Positions 8,886 through 18,087 of a DNA stretch of 48,201 nucleotides are shown here, piece by piece; positions within the stretch are counted from its first letter, which is position 1; every line of letters begins with the position of its first letter. The stretch comes from Enterococcus sp. CSURQ0835 (lineage in GTDB: Bacteria; Bacillota; Bacilli; Lactobacillales; Enterococcaceae): the NCBI RefSeq assembly GCF_902706605.1, contig NZ_CACSLH010000024.1:1-48201 (forward strand), read 5' to 3'. The position numbers were made by a program, and so were the translations under genes. The notes beneath the pieces were generated by a model. That model was not told the DNA's origin, did no database searches, and was given only the letters and a program-made list of their open reading frames with translations.

Positions 8886-10208
8886 ATGCCATTCGTATCC
8901 GTCACTATTGGTGTTGTTTTGTTACTTGTTTTAATGATGGTGCTAAAAGTGAATGCTTTTATCGCGTTGCTCCTATCTTCTCTTTCAGTTGGATTATTAG
9001 AAGGCATGAGTCCGTTAAAAACGATGACTTCCATTCAAAATGGGTTGGGTGCTTCGACTGGTAGCCTGATGCTCGTCATTATTTTTGGAGCGGCAATCGG
9101 GAAGTTACTGACTGACTCAGGTGCAGCGCAAAGAATCGCAACGACGATGGTCAATACTTTTGGGAAAAAACATGTTCAAACCGCATCGGTAATCACGGCG
9201 ATTATCGTGGGGATTGCGATGTTTTTTGAAACAGGAGTCGTAGTCTTGATTCCATTAGTTTTTTCGATCGCATTAGTCGCTGACGTTCCGATCTTGTATA
9301 TTGGATTGCCAGTGATCGCGGCTTTGATCACGATGCATGGCTTTGTTCCGCCGCATCCCGGTCCAACCGCAGTCGCACAAATTTTCAATGCGAGTATCGG
9401 AAAAACGATGTTATATGGGTTACTGATCGCAGTGCCAGCAATCGTGATCGCTGGACCGCTATATACGAAACTGTTTAAAAAAGAATCGTTAGAAGTAACC
9501 GCACCGGAAGGACTAGCAATCGATACGATTTTTAAAGAAGAGGAACTGCCGAGCTTTTTTTGGAGCATGTTGACGGCGGTATTGCCAATCATTTTTATCT
9601 CGATCAAAACGATCGTCGACTTAGTTGCACCTGATACAAAGTGGAAAATTCTGACTGATTTTATTGGAAATGCTGGTACGGCATTAATGATCACATTCAT
9701 TGTTTCCGCTTTTACTTTGGGCGTTAGACGAGGAAAAAGTATCAAAGAAGTCATGAATACGTTTAGTGAAGCTGTCGCGGGGATCGCGATGATTTTATTG
9801 ATCATTGCCGGTGGGGGCGCTTTTAAGCAAGTTTTAGTAGACAGTCACATCGATAAATACATTGCGGGTCTTATGATCCATTCTTCGATCTCACCTTTGA
9901 TCTTAACTTGGTTGATTGCCGCAGTTCTCAGAGTTTCGTTAGGTTCAGCGACGGTTGCTGGAATGACGGCTGCAGGGATCGTAGCTCCCGTTGCCAAAGC
10001 TGCCGGTGTCAGTCCTGAACTAATGACTTTGGCTGCTGGTGCTGGCAGTGTTGGCTTTTCTCATGTCAATGATGCCGGTTTTTGGATCGTTAAAGAATAC
10101 TTCAACATGTCGATCGGTAAAACATTTAAGACTTGGACGATCATTACTTCAATTATCAGTATCTTTGGTCTACTTGGTATTTTAGTGATCAACTTTTTCA
10201 TTCATTGA
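8886..10208 (+). CDS. GntP-family sugar-acid:H+ symporter
   Basis: A 440-residue polytopic membrane protein with about 12-14 hydrophobic segments. GntP-family signatures include GFVPPHPGPTAVAQIF (about residues 154-169), LRVSLGSATVAGMTAAG and the C-terminal HVNDAGFWIVKEYF. Family members import gluconate, glycerate or other hydroxyacids with protons. GGAGGTGA lies just before the ATG, 29 bases after the kinase stop, so it is the third gene of the operon and the likely uptake system for the sugar acid. A long open frame on the opposite strand (9176-9805) is only a shadow. Confidence 0.9.
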   Translation: MPFVSVTIGVVLLLVLMMVLKVNAFIALLLSSLSVGLLEGMSPLKTMTSIQNGLGASTGSLMLVIIFGAAIGKLLTDSGAAQRIATTMVNTFGKKHVQTASVITAIIVGIAMFFETGVVVLIPLVFSIALVADVPILYIGLPVIAALITMHGFVPPHPGPTAVAQIFNASIGKTMLYGLLIAVPAIVIAGPLYTKLFKKESLEVTAPEGLAIDTIFKEEELPSFFWSMLTAVLPIIFISIKTIVDLVAPDTKWKILTDFIGNAGTALMITFIVSAFTLGVRRGKSIKEVMNTFSEAVAGIAMILLIIAGGGAFKQVLVDSHIDKYIAGLMIHSSISPLILTWLIAAVLRVSLGSATVAGMTAAGIVAPVAKAAGVSPELMTLAAGAGSVGFSHVNDAGFWIVKEYFNMSIGKTFKTWTIITSIISIFGLLGILVINFFIH

Positions 10209-10267
10209 TAGGTTTTCAATCATTGGTTGAAGAACGAGTGAAAGAAAAACAATTGAATAGTTCTACG

Positions 10268-10322
10268 TAAAAAAATCAGCTGCTTGTACTCGTCGATGAC
10301 GGGCAAAGCAGCTGATTTTTTT
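10268..10322. terminator. Bidirectional terminator
   Basis: AAAAAATCAGCTGCTT pairs with AAGCAGCTGATTTTTT. It lies between the GntP gene and the convergent ArsR-type gene and gives a T-run on either strand. Confidence 0.88.
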
Positions 10323-10611
10323 AAAGTGTTTCTAAGAAGCCAGGCAAAAATTGTTCAAACATGTCATAGTTCAAGGTGACAAATTTATTCTTACCGGCTT
10401 TTCGAGTAAAAGTCAAGCCAGCTTCGCGCAATGTTTTGAAATGATAAGAAACTGTTGATTTGTTAATGTCTAGTTGTTCACCTATCTCTCCACAGCTCAT
10501 TTCATGATGGTTTTCGTACAGCATTTTAATGATCGCAAGTCGGGCTTCATCGGCTAATGCTTTGAAGATTTGAACTCGGATCTCGTTTTGGGATAATTGT
10601 TCGATAATCAT
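10321..10611 (-). CDS. ArsR-type winged-helix repressor
   Basis: A 96-residue regulator with the ArsR/SmtB fold: FKALADEARLAIIKML (helix 1-2), SCGEIGEQLDINKSTVSYHF (recognition helix, about residues 39-58), then the wing RKAGKNKFVTLNY. There is one cysteine (SCGE) and no CxC metal site, so metal sensing is doubtful. It is divergent from an MFS exporter and shares a perfect inverted repeat with it, so it probably represses the exporter and itself. No ribosome site precedes ATG 10611, and the predicted promoter places the transcript start at that ATG, suggesting a leaderless mRNA. Confidence 0.85.
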   Translation of the reverse strand: MIIEQLSQNEIRVQIFKALADEARLAIIKMLYENHHEMSCGEIGEQLDINKSTVSYHFKTLREAGLTFTRKAGKNKFVTLNYDMFEQFLPGFLETL

Positions 10612-10617
10612 AAATGT

Positions 10618-10655
10618 ATGATACCATTGACAAAAAAATTGGTCAATGCTATGCT
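10618..10655. promoter_or_regulatory. Overlapping divergent promoters with ArsR-type operator
   Basis: The arms CATTGAC (10625-10631) and GTCAATG (10642-10648) form a perfect inverted repeat with a 10-base spacer. Rightward, TTGACA (10627-10632), 17 bases, TATGCT (10650-10655) serves the MFS gene. Leftward, TTGACC (complement of 10641-10646), 17 bases, TATCAT (complement of 10618-10623) serves the ArsR gene. Each arm carries one -35 box, so one bound dimer would cover both promoters. Confidence 0.7.
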
Positions 10656-10799
10656 CTAAACGAATTATAGTTCGATGGTTTTAAAACTATCTTTTTTATA
10701 AGTAATCCGATTTTATCATTTTATTCCGAGTCGGATGAGCAGCAAAAGTTTGACTTGATCACTCAACTTTTGAAAAACAAAGAGAGAAGATGCAAGACA

Positions 10800-11963
10800 T
10801 TGACAACAAAAAAATATTCACTGATTTTTTTCTTAACGCTATTTCTGATTGGAACAGATACGCTTTTGATCTCACCATTACTTCCGACATTGAGTAAGTT
10901 GTATCATGTTTCAACTGAAGCTTCCGGCTGGATGGTAAGTGCATATGCGATCGGTTATGCTGTTTTTGCTTTGATCTCAGGACCTTTTTCGGATAAACGA
11001 GATCGGAAAAAAGTCATGATCTGGGGCTTGGTATTTTTTGCGCTATCAACCTTTTTATGTGCGTTTGCCGTAGATTTTCGTTTGATGCTAGCATTTCGTT
11101 TATGTGCCGGGATCAGTGCTTCCTTTGTGACTCCACAAGTTTGGGCTTCGATCCCCGTTGTAGTTGCTAAAAAAGAAATCGTCAAAGTAATGGGTTATGC
11201 AACAGCGGGCTTGTCTGTTTCGCAATTGGTCGGCATTCCGATCGGCAGTTATTTGGCTGTGTTTTCTTGGCGCGCGCCTTTTCTAGTGATCTCAGGTGCT
11301 TCCGTGTTATTACTTTTATTATTATTGTTCGTACTGCCTGAATTAGAGGTTGGACAACGAGAACATTTTTCTATCTTTAAAACGTATCAAGCGGTGTTAA
11401 AAAATAAACGAGCGGTTTACTATTTAGTTGCTTACTTCGTTTTTCAAATGGGATCGTTCACGGTGATCACGTTTATTTCTACTTGGTTTACGCAAAGTTT
11501 TGGTTTGACACTTGCTGGTGTAGGCACGGCGATGATTGCGATTGGAGCTGGGAATCTGATCGGATCATTGCTTGGCCGCAAGCTAGTCGATTGGCTTGGT
11601 TTGGAAAAAACGTTTTTACTAGAGTTGTTGATTTTGGTCGCTTTATATTTAGGCTTACCATTTGCTCAAACACTTTGGCAAGCAGAAGTGTTACTTACGA
11701 TCATTTTTTTGTTTAACGGATTTATTTTCCCGTTGTTTATGACGACTTTTCAAACGACGACGCAAAATGCCCGCAGCACGATTTCATCTTTTTCAAATGC
11801 CGCGATGTATTTTGGCGAAACGATCGCGGGCTTAGTCGGAGGCAGTTTGTTCCATCATTTTGCTGGTTTTACGGGGATCGCGCTTTTTACGGCGGTACTA
11901 GTGTTACTGGCCGTGGGACTCTATGCTAAGACCGGGCTATTTAAAAAGGTATTTGCAAACTGA
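10800..11963 (+). CDS. MFS transporter, probable drug exporter (DHA1 type)
   Basis: About 387 residues with 12 predicted membrane spans. The MFS loop motif between spans 2 and 3 is GPFSDKRDRKKVMIWG, and the N-terminus LIGTDTLLISPLLPTLS is typical of DHA1 exporters of the AraJ/YdhP group. I favour the TTG at 10800, which follows AGAGAGAAG (10781-10789) and puts the first membrane span right at the N-terminus. The longer TTG start at 10755 has no ribosome site. Control by the divergent ArsR-type repressor suggests induction by a compound it exports. The substrate is unknown. Confidence 0.85.
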   Translation: MTTKKYSLIFFLTLFLIGTDTLLISPLLPTLSKLYHVSTEASGWMVSAYAIGYAVFALISGPFSDKRDRKKVMIWGLVFFALSTFLCAFAVDFRLMLAFRLCAGISASFVTPQVWASIPVVVAKKEIVKVMGYATAGLSVSQLVGIPIGSYLAVFSWRAPFLVISGASVLLLLLLLFVLPELEVGQREHFSIFKTYQAVLKNKRAVYYLVAYFVFQMGSFTVITFISTWFTQSFGLTLAGVGTAMIAIGAGNLIGSLLGRKLVDWLGLEKTFLLELLILVALYLGLPFAQTLWQAEVLLTIIFLFNGFIFPLFMTTFQTTTQNARSTISSFSNAAMYFGETIAGLVGGSLFHHFAGFTGIALFTAVLVLLAVGLYAKTGLFKKVFAN

Positions 11964-12075
11964 CAAACTAATCGCACTACTGATCAAATCCGGCTTTCAA
12001 ATCGTGTGGGCGTTTAGTTGCTGGGAAATGTGCTAGACTGAATGAAGAACGTAAACTCAAGGAGGAAATTTGCAA

Positions 12076-12585
12076 ATGGATGGAATGAAAGTCTTGGATG
12101 ATTTATTACAGCGCGCACAAGAGCGGCTTGAAGAAAGTCTCGCTCAAATGAGTGTCGCAGAAGCGAACACGATGCCGGCACCTTTGATCAAATCTGTTAC
12201 GTGGTTGATGTGGCACACGGCCCGCGAGTTAGATTTTCAAATCTCGGAATTAAATCATAGCCAACCATTGTGGCTTTCAGCTGGATGGACCGAAAAATTT
12301 GCTTTGGCGCTACCTGATGATACGGAAGATTGGCATCATACACCAGAAGAAGCCGCCAAAGTCGTGGTAGCAGACAAACAATTGTTGCGCGATTACTTGA
12401 GTGCAAGTATCGCGTTCGTCCGTGATTATTTGGCAACGGTTGACGAAAAAAGTTTGGCTGAAGTGATCGATAAAAATTGGACACCACCGGTCACGCGGCA
12501 AGTACGAATCATCTCAGCGATTGATGACGCAGTGATGCATTCGGGTCAAGGTGTTTACACAAGACGTTTAATGATTGGAAAATAG
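12076..12585 (+). CDS. DinB-family protein
   Basis: A 169-residue four-helix-bundle protein of the DinB/DUF664 group. Histidines that normally bind a metal are visible in LMWHTARELDFQ (about residue 48) and in the C-terminal helix AIDDAVMHSGQGVYTRRL. Some relatives are thiol transferases (bacillithiol or mycothiol dependent), but most are uncharacterised. The ATG at 12076 is chosen because GGAGG at 12061-12065 is ten bases away. It is monocistronic, ending directly in a terminator shared with the convergent DMT gene. Confidence 0.8.
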   Translation: MDGMKVLDDLLQRAQERLEESLAQMSVAEANTMPAPLIKSVTWLMWHTARELDFQISELNHSQPLWLSAGWTEKFALALPDDTEDWHHTPEEAAKVVVADKQLLRDYLSASIAFVRDYLATVDEKSLAEVIDKNWTPPVTRQVRIISAIDDAVMHSGQGVYTRRLMIGK

Positions 12586-12621
12586 CAAAAGTCTGGGACA
12601 GTGTGTCTCAGACTTTTTGCT
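12584..12621. terminator. Bidirectional terminator
   Basis: AGCAAAAGTCTG pairs perfectly with CAGACTTTTTGCT around a 13-base loop. It begins at the DinB stop codon and overlaps the last codons of the convergent DMT transporter. Confidence 0.85.
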
Positions 12622-13516
12622 TTCGTTCGAGTTGTTGGCTCACCCAACCTTGTAAAAAAGTGGTAGATAAGATTAAGATGGAGCCGATGATTTCCGGTAG
12701 ACCAAACAATGTGTGCAACAATAAAACGGATAAGACGGTAGCGGTCAATGGTTCAAAGGAACTCAACATACTAGTGAGGCTCGGTGAAATGTAGTGGAGG
12801 CTTTGGATATAAAACAAATAAGAAAACATCGTACCGCCGATGACGATAAAAGCCAGCTCTCCCCAACTTTTGAAAGAAAGTGTTGGCAGCGGTGTCCTTA
12901 CTAAGATCGGGAGTGTTGCTAAGCCAGCCACAAACATCGCAAGCCCCGTGACTAATTTTGCATCAAAGGTTTGTAATAATTTTCCAGGGAGCAGGGTGTA
13001 CAAAGCTGCAGCAATCGCCGAAAAAATCCCCCACATCAAAGCCGCAGGTGATAAACTCAGTTGTGTGAGCTGTCCATGAGTCACCAAGAGATAAGTGCCT
13101 AAAAGTGCTAATGAAACGGAAATTAAATCGAGTCGCCGCGGTAGTTGCCAATTGTGAATTGCAAAATAAGCTAAGATGAAAAGCGGACTTAAAAATTGCA
13201 AGATAGTAGCAGTGGGCGCGTTGCCGGTGCGAATGGCCATAAAATAAGTGAATTGCGATGGAAGCACACCAAAAAAACCAAACAAGATCACTTGTAAGAT
13301 TTGTTTGGGCTGTTGTAGTAAGACGGTCAATTGGTGAGGCTCTGTTACTAGACACCAGCCAATCAAAAGTGTGCCAGCAAAAAGTAACCGCACCGCTACG
13401 ATCCACTGGGTACTAATGGTGTTGGTGGCAAAAAAAGATTGGGCGACGGTTCCCGATGTCCCCCATAAAATCGAACCGATGATGACTGAAGCTAAACCTT
13501 TTTGTGTTTGGGTCAC
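12608..13516 (-). CDS. DMT-superfamily transporter (EamA type)
   Basis: A 302-residue membrane protein with ten predicted spans in two EamA repeats: the first begins LASVIIGSILWGTSGTVAQ and the second near ALMWGIFSAIAAALYTLLP. EamA proteins usually export amino acids or other metabolites across the cytoplasmic membrane. The start is GTG at 13516, eight bases after AAAGGAG on the minus strand. It stands alone, divergent from truA. The substrate cannot be deduced. Confidence 0.88.
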   Translation of the reverse strand: MTQTQKGLASVIIGSILWGTSGTVAQSFFATNTISTQWIVAVRLLFAGTLLIGWCLVTEPHQLTVLLQQPKQILQVILFGFFGVLPSQFTYFMAIRTGNAPTATILQFLSPLFILAYFAIHNWQLPRRLDLISVSLALLGTYLLVTHGQLTQLSLSPAALMWGIFSAIAAALYTLLPGKLLQTFDAKLVTGLAMFVAGLATLPILVRTPLPTLSFKSWGELAFIVIGGTMFSYLFYIQSLHYISPSLTSMLSSFEPLTATVLSVLLLHTLFGLPEIIGSILILSTTFLQGWVSQQLERKQKV

Positions 13517-13659
13517 AGTGTCAACTCCTTTTAGATAACTGTAGTCATTATAACGGTTACATTGTCGCTTTGTAAGAGGTTACGAAAAAAGAAAATCAAA
13601 TTAACTAAAAGTTTGTAGAACTTTTTTGTTACAATGAAGAAAAACTGAGGAGTTGGAAC

Positions 13660-14400
13660 ATGCGAAACATCAAATTAACAATCGAATACGACGGACGGCG
13701 CTACCAAGGTTGGCAACGGTTAGGCGATTCAGATAAAACGATTCAAGGAAAAATCGAAAGTGTTCTGTCCCAAATGACCGGTGAAAAAATCGAAATCATC
13801 GGCTCAGGCCGAACGGATGCCGGTGCTCACGCGAGAGGACAAGTCGCGAACTTTAAAACAGAATCCACTCTGACCACGCTAGAAATGGTGAGCTTTTTAA
13901 ATCGCTATTTACCGGGTGATATCGTGATCAAAGAGGCGACTGAAGCAGCTGAACGGTTCCATGCTCGTTACAATGTAAAAGGCAAACAATATAGTTATTA
14001 CGTTTGGAATGATCCAATCCCAACTGCTTTTTATCGTCATCATAGTTTTAATCAACCGCAAAAGCTTGATTTGGAAAAGATGCAAGCAGCTAGTGAGAAG
14101 TTGATTGGCACGCATGATTTCATTAGTTTTTCGGCATTAAAGAAGACTAAAAAGTCAACGGTTCGGACGATTGATTCGATTACGATCGAACGAGTAGGTG
14201 GCATGTTGCACTTTACTTTTAGCGGAAATGGTTTCTTATACAAAATGGTGCGGATCATGATGGGGACATTGTTAGATATCGGTTCAGGGAAGCTAGCTGT
14301 TTCAGCGATCGATGAAATCTTCGCTAGTCAAGTACGACAAAATGCAGGAGAAACCGTCCCAGCACAAGGTCTATTTTTAGATGAAGTTTATTATAGTTAG
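13660..14400 (+). CDS. truA: tRNA pseudouridine synthase A paralogue
   Basis: A 246-residue enzyme that converts uridine to pseudouridine in the tRNA anticodon stem-loop (positions 38-40 in TruA). The catalytic motif GSGRTDAGAHARGQ puts the nucleophile at Asp53; YDGRRYQGWQR at the N-terminus and GNGFLYKMVRIMMGTL near residue 190 are further TruA hallmarks. In lactic bacteria the main truA normally sits in the rplM-rpsI/ECF-transporter neighbourhood. This copy is isolated among accessory genes, so it is probably a second, divergent paralogue. The ribosome site is GAGG before the ATG. Confidence 0.9.
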   Translation: MRNIKLTIEYDGRRYQGWQRLGDSDKTIQGKIESVLSQMTGEKIEIIGSGRTDAGAHARGQVANFKTESTLTTLEMVSFLNRYLPGDIVIKEATEAAERFHARYNVKGKQYSYYVWNDPIPTAFYRHHSFNQPQKLDLEKMQAASEKLIGTHDFISFSALKKTKKSTVRTIDSITIERVGGMLHFTFSGNGFLYKMVRIMMGTLLDIGSGKLAVSAIDEIFASQVRQNAGETVPAQGLFLDEVYYS

Positions 14401-14439
14401 AATTGTTTTTTATTGTGGGCTTCAAAAAAGTTGATTATG

Positions 14440-14493
14440 AAAATACCGTTTTGTCTGATCTCAGCGAAGTGATCGGAGCAAATGGTATTTTTT
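14440..14493 (+). terminator. Probable terminator after truA
   Basis: AAATACC pairs with GGTATTT at the base, and CTGATC with GATCGG nearer the loop; there are bulges in the stem. The hairpin is followed by seven T residues. Confidence 0.6.
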
Positions 14494-14556
14494 TCGTTTT
14501 AAAACACGTGTTTTTAACAATTTTGTTAGAATAGTTGTTCTTTTATCTGGAGATTT

Positions 14557-16239
14557 ATGCTAGGGTTAAAGGAGTTGAAAATTTTCATAAAAGGAGTTTG
14601 GCTATTGTTCAAAAATTATTTTAGATTATTACGTTCGGAGTTTTTCGGTTACGAGCGTAAAGATTTTCAAAAAGATATTTTAGCAGGAATGACCGTAGCT
14701 GCAGTTGCACTTCCACTGGCGATCGCTTTTGGTGTTTCCAGCGGAGTTGATGCTTCTGCTGGATTGATCACAGCAATTATCGCCGGGGCGGTGATCGGTG
14801 GCTTATCTGGCGGGTTTTACCAGATTTCTGGGCCCACGGGTGCGATGGCCGCGATTTTGATGTCGATTGCGGCAACCCAAGGGATCCAAGGGGTACTACT
14901 GGCTACTTTTTTAGCAGGTATTTTTTTATTGCTGGCGGGTATTTTGAAGCTAGGTACGTTGACTTCATTTATTCCAGCTCCAGTAATTACAGGTTTTACA
15001 TCGGGGATTGCGATCATTATCGCTTTAGGACAAGTTGATAATTTATTTGGCAGTACCTCTCATGGCGAAAATGTGTTGGAAAAATTAATGAGCTATCATG
15101 AATCGGGATTTTCCGTTAATCCTCCAGCATTGATCATGGGTCTTTTAGTGATGCTCACGATGATATTTTATCCTAAAAAGTGGGCACAAAAATTACCTAG
15201 TTCACTGTTTGTGATCATTTTGGCAACGATCGTGATGATAGCTTTTCAAGTACCCGTGGCAACAGTCGGTGAGATTCCGCGAACTTTGATCAGTGAACAT
15301 CGGTTGTTGTTAGGTGATTTTAGCTTCACTGCATTTCAAAAAGTTTTGGTATCTGCTATCAGTATCGCGTTGTTAGGAATGGTAGAAAGCTTATTGTGTG
15401 GCGCTTCAGCGGGGCGAATGGTCAATAAACCGTTAGACAGTAATCAAGAATTGATCGCTCAAGGTGTGGGAAATTTGATTTTACCATTTTTTGGCGGGAT
15501 CCCTGCAACGGCGGCCATCGCACGAACGAGTGTCGCTATCAAATCAGGGGCTAAGACACGTCTAGCTGGTGTGATCCATGCGGTGATTTTATTTTTATCG
15601 ATGTTGGCTTTTGGTCCGATCATGTCCCAAATCCCGATGCCGGCTTTAGCTGGGGTCTTGATCATCACCGCGTGGCGGATGAATGAGTGGGCGACGATCA
15701 AAGAATTAGTTGCCAAAAAGTATTGGGCGTCGCTCTTACTATTTTTCGTAACGATGGTCTCAACAGTCGTCTTTGATCTGAGTATCGCAATCGTGATCGG
15801 TATTATCAGCGGGTGTATCTTTTTTGTTGCAAAAAGTGCAGCAATCACGATTTCATTGGAGACGATCGATTGGCAGCGGATGAACTTACCTTCCACTTCT
15901 AAGTTAGATGATTGGACAGTTGTCTATATCAGCGGACCACTCTTTTTCATGTCTGCCGAAAAATTAAAAGCTGTGTTAGAACAGCTGAAAGCAAAAGAAG
16001 GTGTGATCTTTTCAATGCGCGGTGTTCCTAGCATCGACCTGACAGCCTTAGCTTTGTTCGATGAGTTTCAAGAGCAGGCTGAAGCTAGTGGTCAGCAAGT
16101 CGTTTATACTTCGATGCAGCCAGAAGTTGAAAAGTACATGGATCATCTATGGAAACAAACGCGAATGACGCAGCATCAAACAGTAGCGCATGCGCTATCC
16201 GAGTTGCATCAACAATATGGATTAGAAAAAAGACTGTAG
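14557..16239 (+). CDS. SulP-family anion transporter with STAS domain
   Basis: A 560-residue SLC26/SulP protein. The membrane domain (about residues 35-430) has the family motifs AGMTVAAVALPLAIAFGVSSG and YQISGPTGAMAAIL near the N-terminus and a second inverted repeat. A cytoplasmic STAS domain follows (about 445-550, including VPSIDLTALALFDEF). SulP proteins carry sulfate, bicarbonate or other anions, and the substrate is not visible here. The chosen ATG 14557 follows CTGGAG; a later TTG at 14606 behind AAAGGAG is an alternative start. No partner gene lies beside it. Confidence 0.88.
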   Translation: MLGLKELKIFIKGVWLLFKNYFRLLRSEFFGYERKDFQKDILAGMTVAAVALPLAIAFGVSSGVDASAGLITAIIAGAVIGGLSGGFYQISGPTGAMAAILMSIAATQGIQGVLLATFLAGIFLLLAGILKLGTLTSFIPAPVITGFTSGIAIIIALGQVDNLFGSTSHGENVLEKLMSYHESGFSVNPPALIMGLLVMLTMIFYPKKWAQKLPSSLFVIILATIVMIAFQVPVATVGEIPRTLISEHRLLLGDFSFTAFQKVLVSAISIALLGMVESLLCGASAGRMVNKPLDSNQELIAQGVGNLILPFFGGIPATAAIARTSVAIKSGAKTRLAGVIHAVILFLSMLAFGPIMSQIPMPALAGVLIITAWRMNEWATIKELVAKKYWASLLLFFVTMVSTVVFDLSIAIVIGIISGCIFFVAKSAAITISLETIDWQRMNLPSTSKLDDWTVVYISGPLFFMSAEKLKAVLEQLKAKEGVIFSMRGVPSIDLTALALFDEFQEQAEASGQQVVYTSMQPEVEKYMDHLWKQTRMTQHQTVAHALSELHQQYGLEKRL

Positions 16240-16293
16240 CCACTAAAGCTACAGTCTGAAAGGATCAGAGCGTTTAAGTTCTGATCCTTTTTT
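16231..16293. terminator. Double hairpin terminator
   Basis: AGACTGTAG pairs with CTACAGTCT (16231-16257), overlapping the SulP stop codon. A second hairpin, AAGGATCAGA with TCTGATCCTT, ends in six T residues. It separates the SulP gene from the convergent ABC exporter. Confidence 0.82.
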
Positions 16294-16317
16294 AGATCTA
16301 ATTTGGCACAATACTGG

Positions 16318-18087
16318 TTAAGCTTCGAATTGTGCTTGGTACAACTTATAATAAGCTCCTTTGGCTTTCAACAATTGTGCATGGGTCCCTTGTTCTACGA
16401 TGTTTCCTTGCTCTACGACTAAAATCAAATCAGCGTTTCGAATTGTTGATAATCGGTGGGCGATCACAAAGGAGGTCTTGCCTTCCATCAACCTTCCCAT
16501 CGCTTCTTGGATCTGCAGTTCTGTTTGGGTATCTACATTTGACGTGGCTTCATCTAAAATCAACAATTGCGCATTTAACAACATCGCACGAGCAATCGTC
16601 AAAAGTTGCTTTTGGCCTTGGGAGATTGCAACGCCGTCTTCAGAGATTACGGTGTCGTATCCTTGGGGCAGATGCGTAATGAACTCATGGATATGAGCTG
16701 CTTTAGCTGCTGCTACGACTTCTTCTAGCGTTGTAGCAGGATTACCATAAGTCAGATTTTCGAAGACGGTTCCGGTGAACAGCCACGTGTCTTGTAAAAC
16801 CATCGCATATTGTTTTCGTAAACTAGCACGAGTTGCTTCCGCGATATTTTTGCCATCTAGTAAGATTTTACCGCTGTCAGGATCGTAAAAACGCATCAAA
16901 AGATTTACGATTGTCGTTTTTCCGGCTCCAGTTGGGCCAACGATTGCAACTAGATTACCAGCATTTACCTGTAATGAAAGATCAGGGATGATCACGTGTT
17001 TTGGGTCATAGCCGAATTTTACTTGTTCAAAGGTTACATCACCTTTAACTTTTTCAAACTCAAACGCACTAGTATCATCTTGAACTTCAGTCGGTTCATC
17101 TAATAAAGTAAAGATTCGTTCAGCTGCTGCTAGTGAAGCTTGCAGATCACTAAAAATATTAGCCAATTCGTTGATAGGGCCAGAAAATTTTCGCGAATAT
17201 AAAACAAAAGAAGACACTTTCCCTAGTGACATGTGACCATATAAAAACAGCAAAGCCCCTAAAATACTGATCAGAGATAATGAAACATTGTTGATAAAGC
17301 TGACAGAAGGACCGGTCATACTGCCATAATATTCAGCATTGTAGTAAGCATCCATCGCGGTCTTATTCTTAGCTGCAAAGCGATCGATCATCGTCTGTTC
17401 TTGATGGTAGACTTTTGTCGTTTGCTCCCCGGACAGACTTTCTTCTGCCAGACCATTCAGTTCACCTAAGTAACGAGTTCGTTTTTTAAATAATGGCTGA
17501 AACTTTTTCATCAAAAAACGAGTTAGGAGCAAGGACGCTGGAACAGTGACCAAAAAGACCGTCACCATGACTGGGGATAAGATCAGCATCATAATAAAGG
17601 AACCGACGATCGTTACGATACTGCTTAAAACTTGGACGGAATCACTGGCTAATGACGTATTGATCGTATCGATATCAAAGCTCATGCGGCTGATGATATC
17701 ACCTGTTTGGTGCTGATCGAAATACCCGACTGGTAACGAGCTAATTTTATTAAAAAGATCACGGCGTAAATTATAGGCGATCCTTTGACTTAAGACGATC
17801 ATCAAACGGGCGATCCCGTAACTTAAAATGGCCGATAAGATATAGAAAAAGACCATCAATCCACAATAGAAAAATACTTTATCAAAGTCGACTTTACCCG
17901 GACCTAGTTGGATCGCATCAATGGCGTACCCAGACAATAGTGGGCCGACTAAAGCAAATAGATTACTGGCGATGGTAGCGATAACGGCTAAAACTAACAA
18001 CCATTTAAAATGATATAAGTAGCCCCATAAGCGGATAAAGGTGTGTTTACGGGAGTTGTTTTTAGTTTTTGATTTCAAGTTGGTCAC
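16318..18087 (-). CDS. Heterodimeric multidrug ABC exporter, catalytic half-transporter
   Basis: A 589-residue fusion of six membrane spans (about 35-330) and an ATPase domain (about 350-589). Walker A is VGPTGAGKTT, Walker B LLILDEATSNVD keeps the catalytic glutamate, and the switch histidine is in VIAHRLS. The signature is ISQGQ instead of LSGGQ, as in partner subunits such as LmrD or TM288. The gene overlaps the end of the upstream half-transporter (18062-18087), so both are translated together. The pair resembles the enterococcal Efr exporters; I cannot say which. Likely role: ATP-driven export of lipophilic drugs or dyes. Confidence 0.9.
   Translation of the reverse strand: MTNLKSKTKNNSRKHTFIRLWGYLYHFKWLLVLAVIATIASNLFALVGPLLSGYAIDAIQLGPGKVDFDKVFFYCGLMVFFYILSAILSYGIARLMIVLSQRIAYNLRRDLFNKISSLPVGYFDQHQTGDIISRMSFDIDTINTSLASDSVQVLSSIVTIVGSFIMMLILSPVMVTVFLVTVPASLLLTRFLMKKFQPLFKKRTRYLGELNGLAEESLSGEQTTKVYHQEQTMIDRFAAKNKTAMDAYYNAEYYGSMTGPSVSFINNVSLSLISILGALLFLYGHMSLGKVSSFVLYSRKFSGPINELANIFSDLQASLAAAERIFTLLDEPTEVQDDTSAFEFEKVKGDVTFEQVKFGYDPKHVIIPDLSLQVNAGNLVAIVGPTGAGKTTIVNLLMRFYDPDSGKILLDGKNIAEATRASLRKQYAMVLQDTWLFTGTVFENLTYGNPATTLEEVVAAAKAAHIHEFITHLPQGYDTVISEDGVAISQGQKQLLTIARAMLLNAQLLILDEATSNVDTQTELQIQEAMGRLMEGKTSFVIAHRLSTIRNADLILVVEQGNIVEQGTHAQLLKAKGAYYKLYQAQFEA

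Noticed and set aside
8837-9064. Short plus-strand frame bridging the kinase and GntP genes
   Set aside because: It overlaps both well-supported genes in another frame and encodes no recognisable sequence.
9176-9805. 209-codon open frame on the minus strand inside the GntP gene
   Set aside because: It is antisense to a clear 12-span permease, has no ribosome site and its product is a low-complexity Ile/Thr/Pro-rich shadow.
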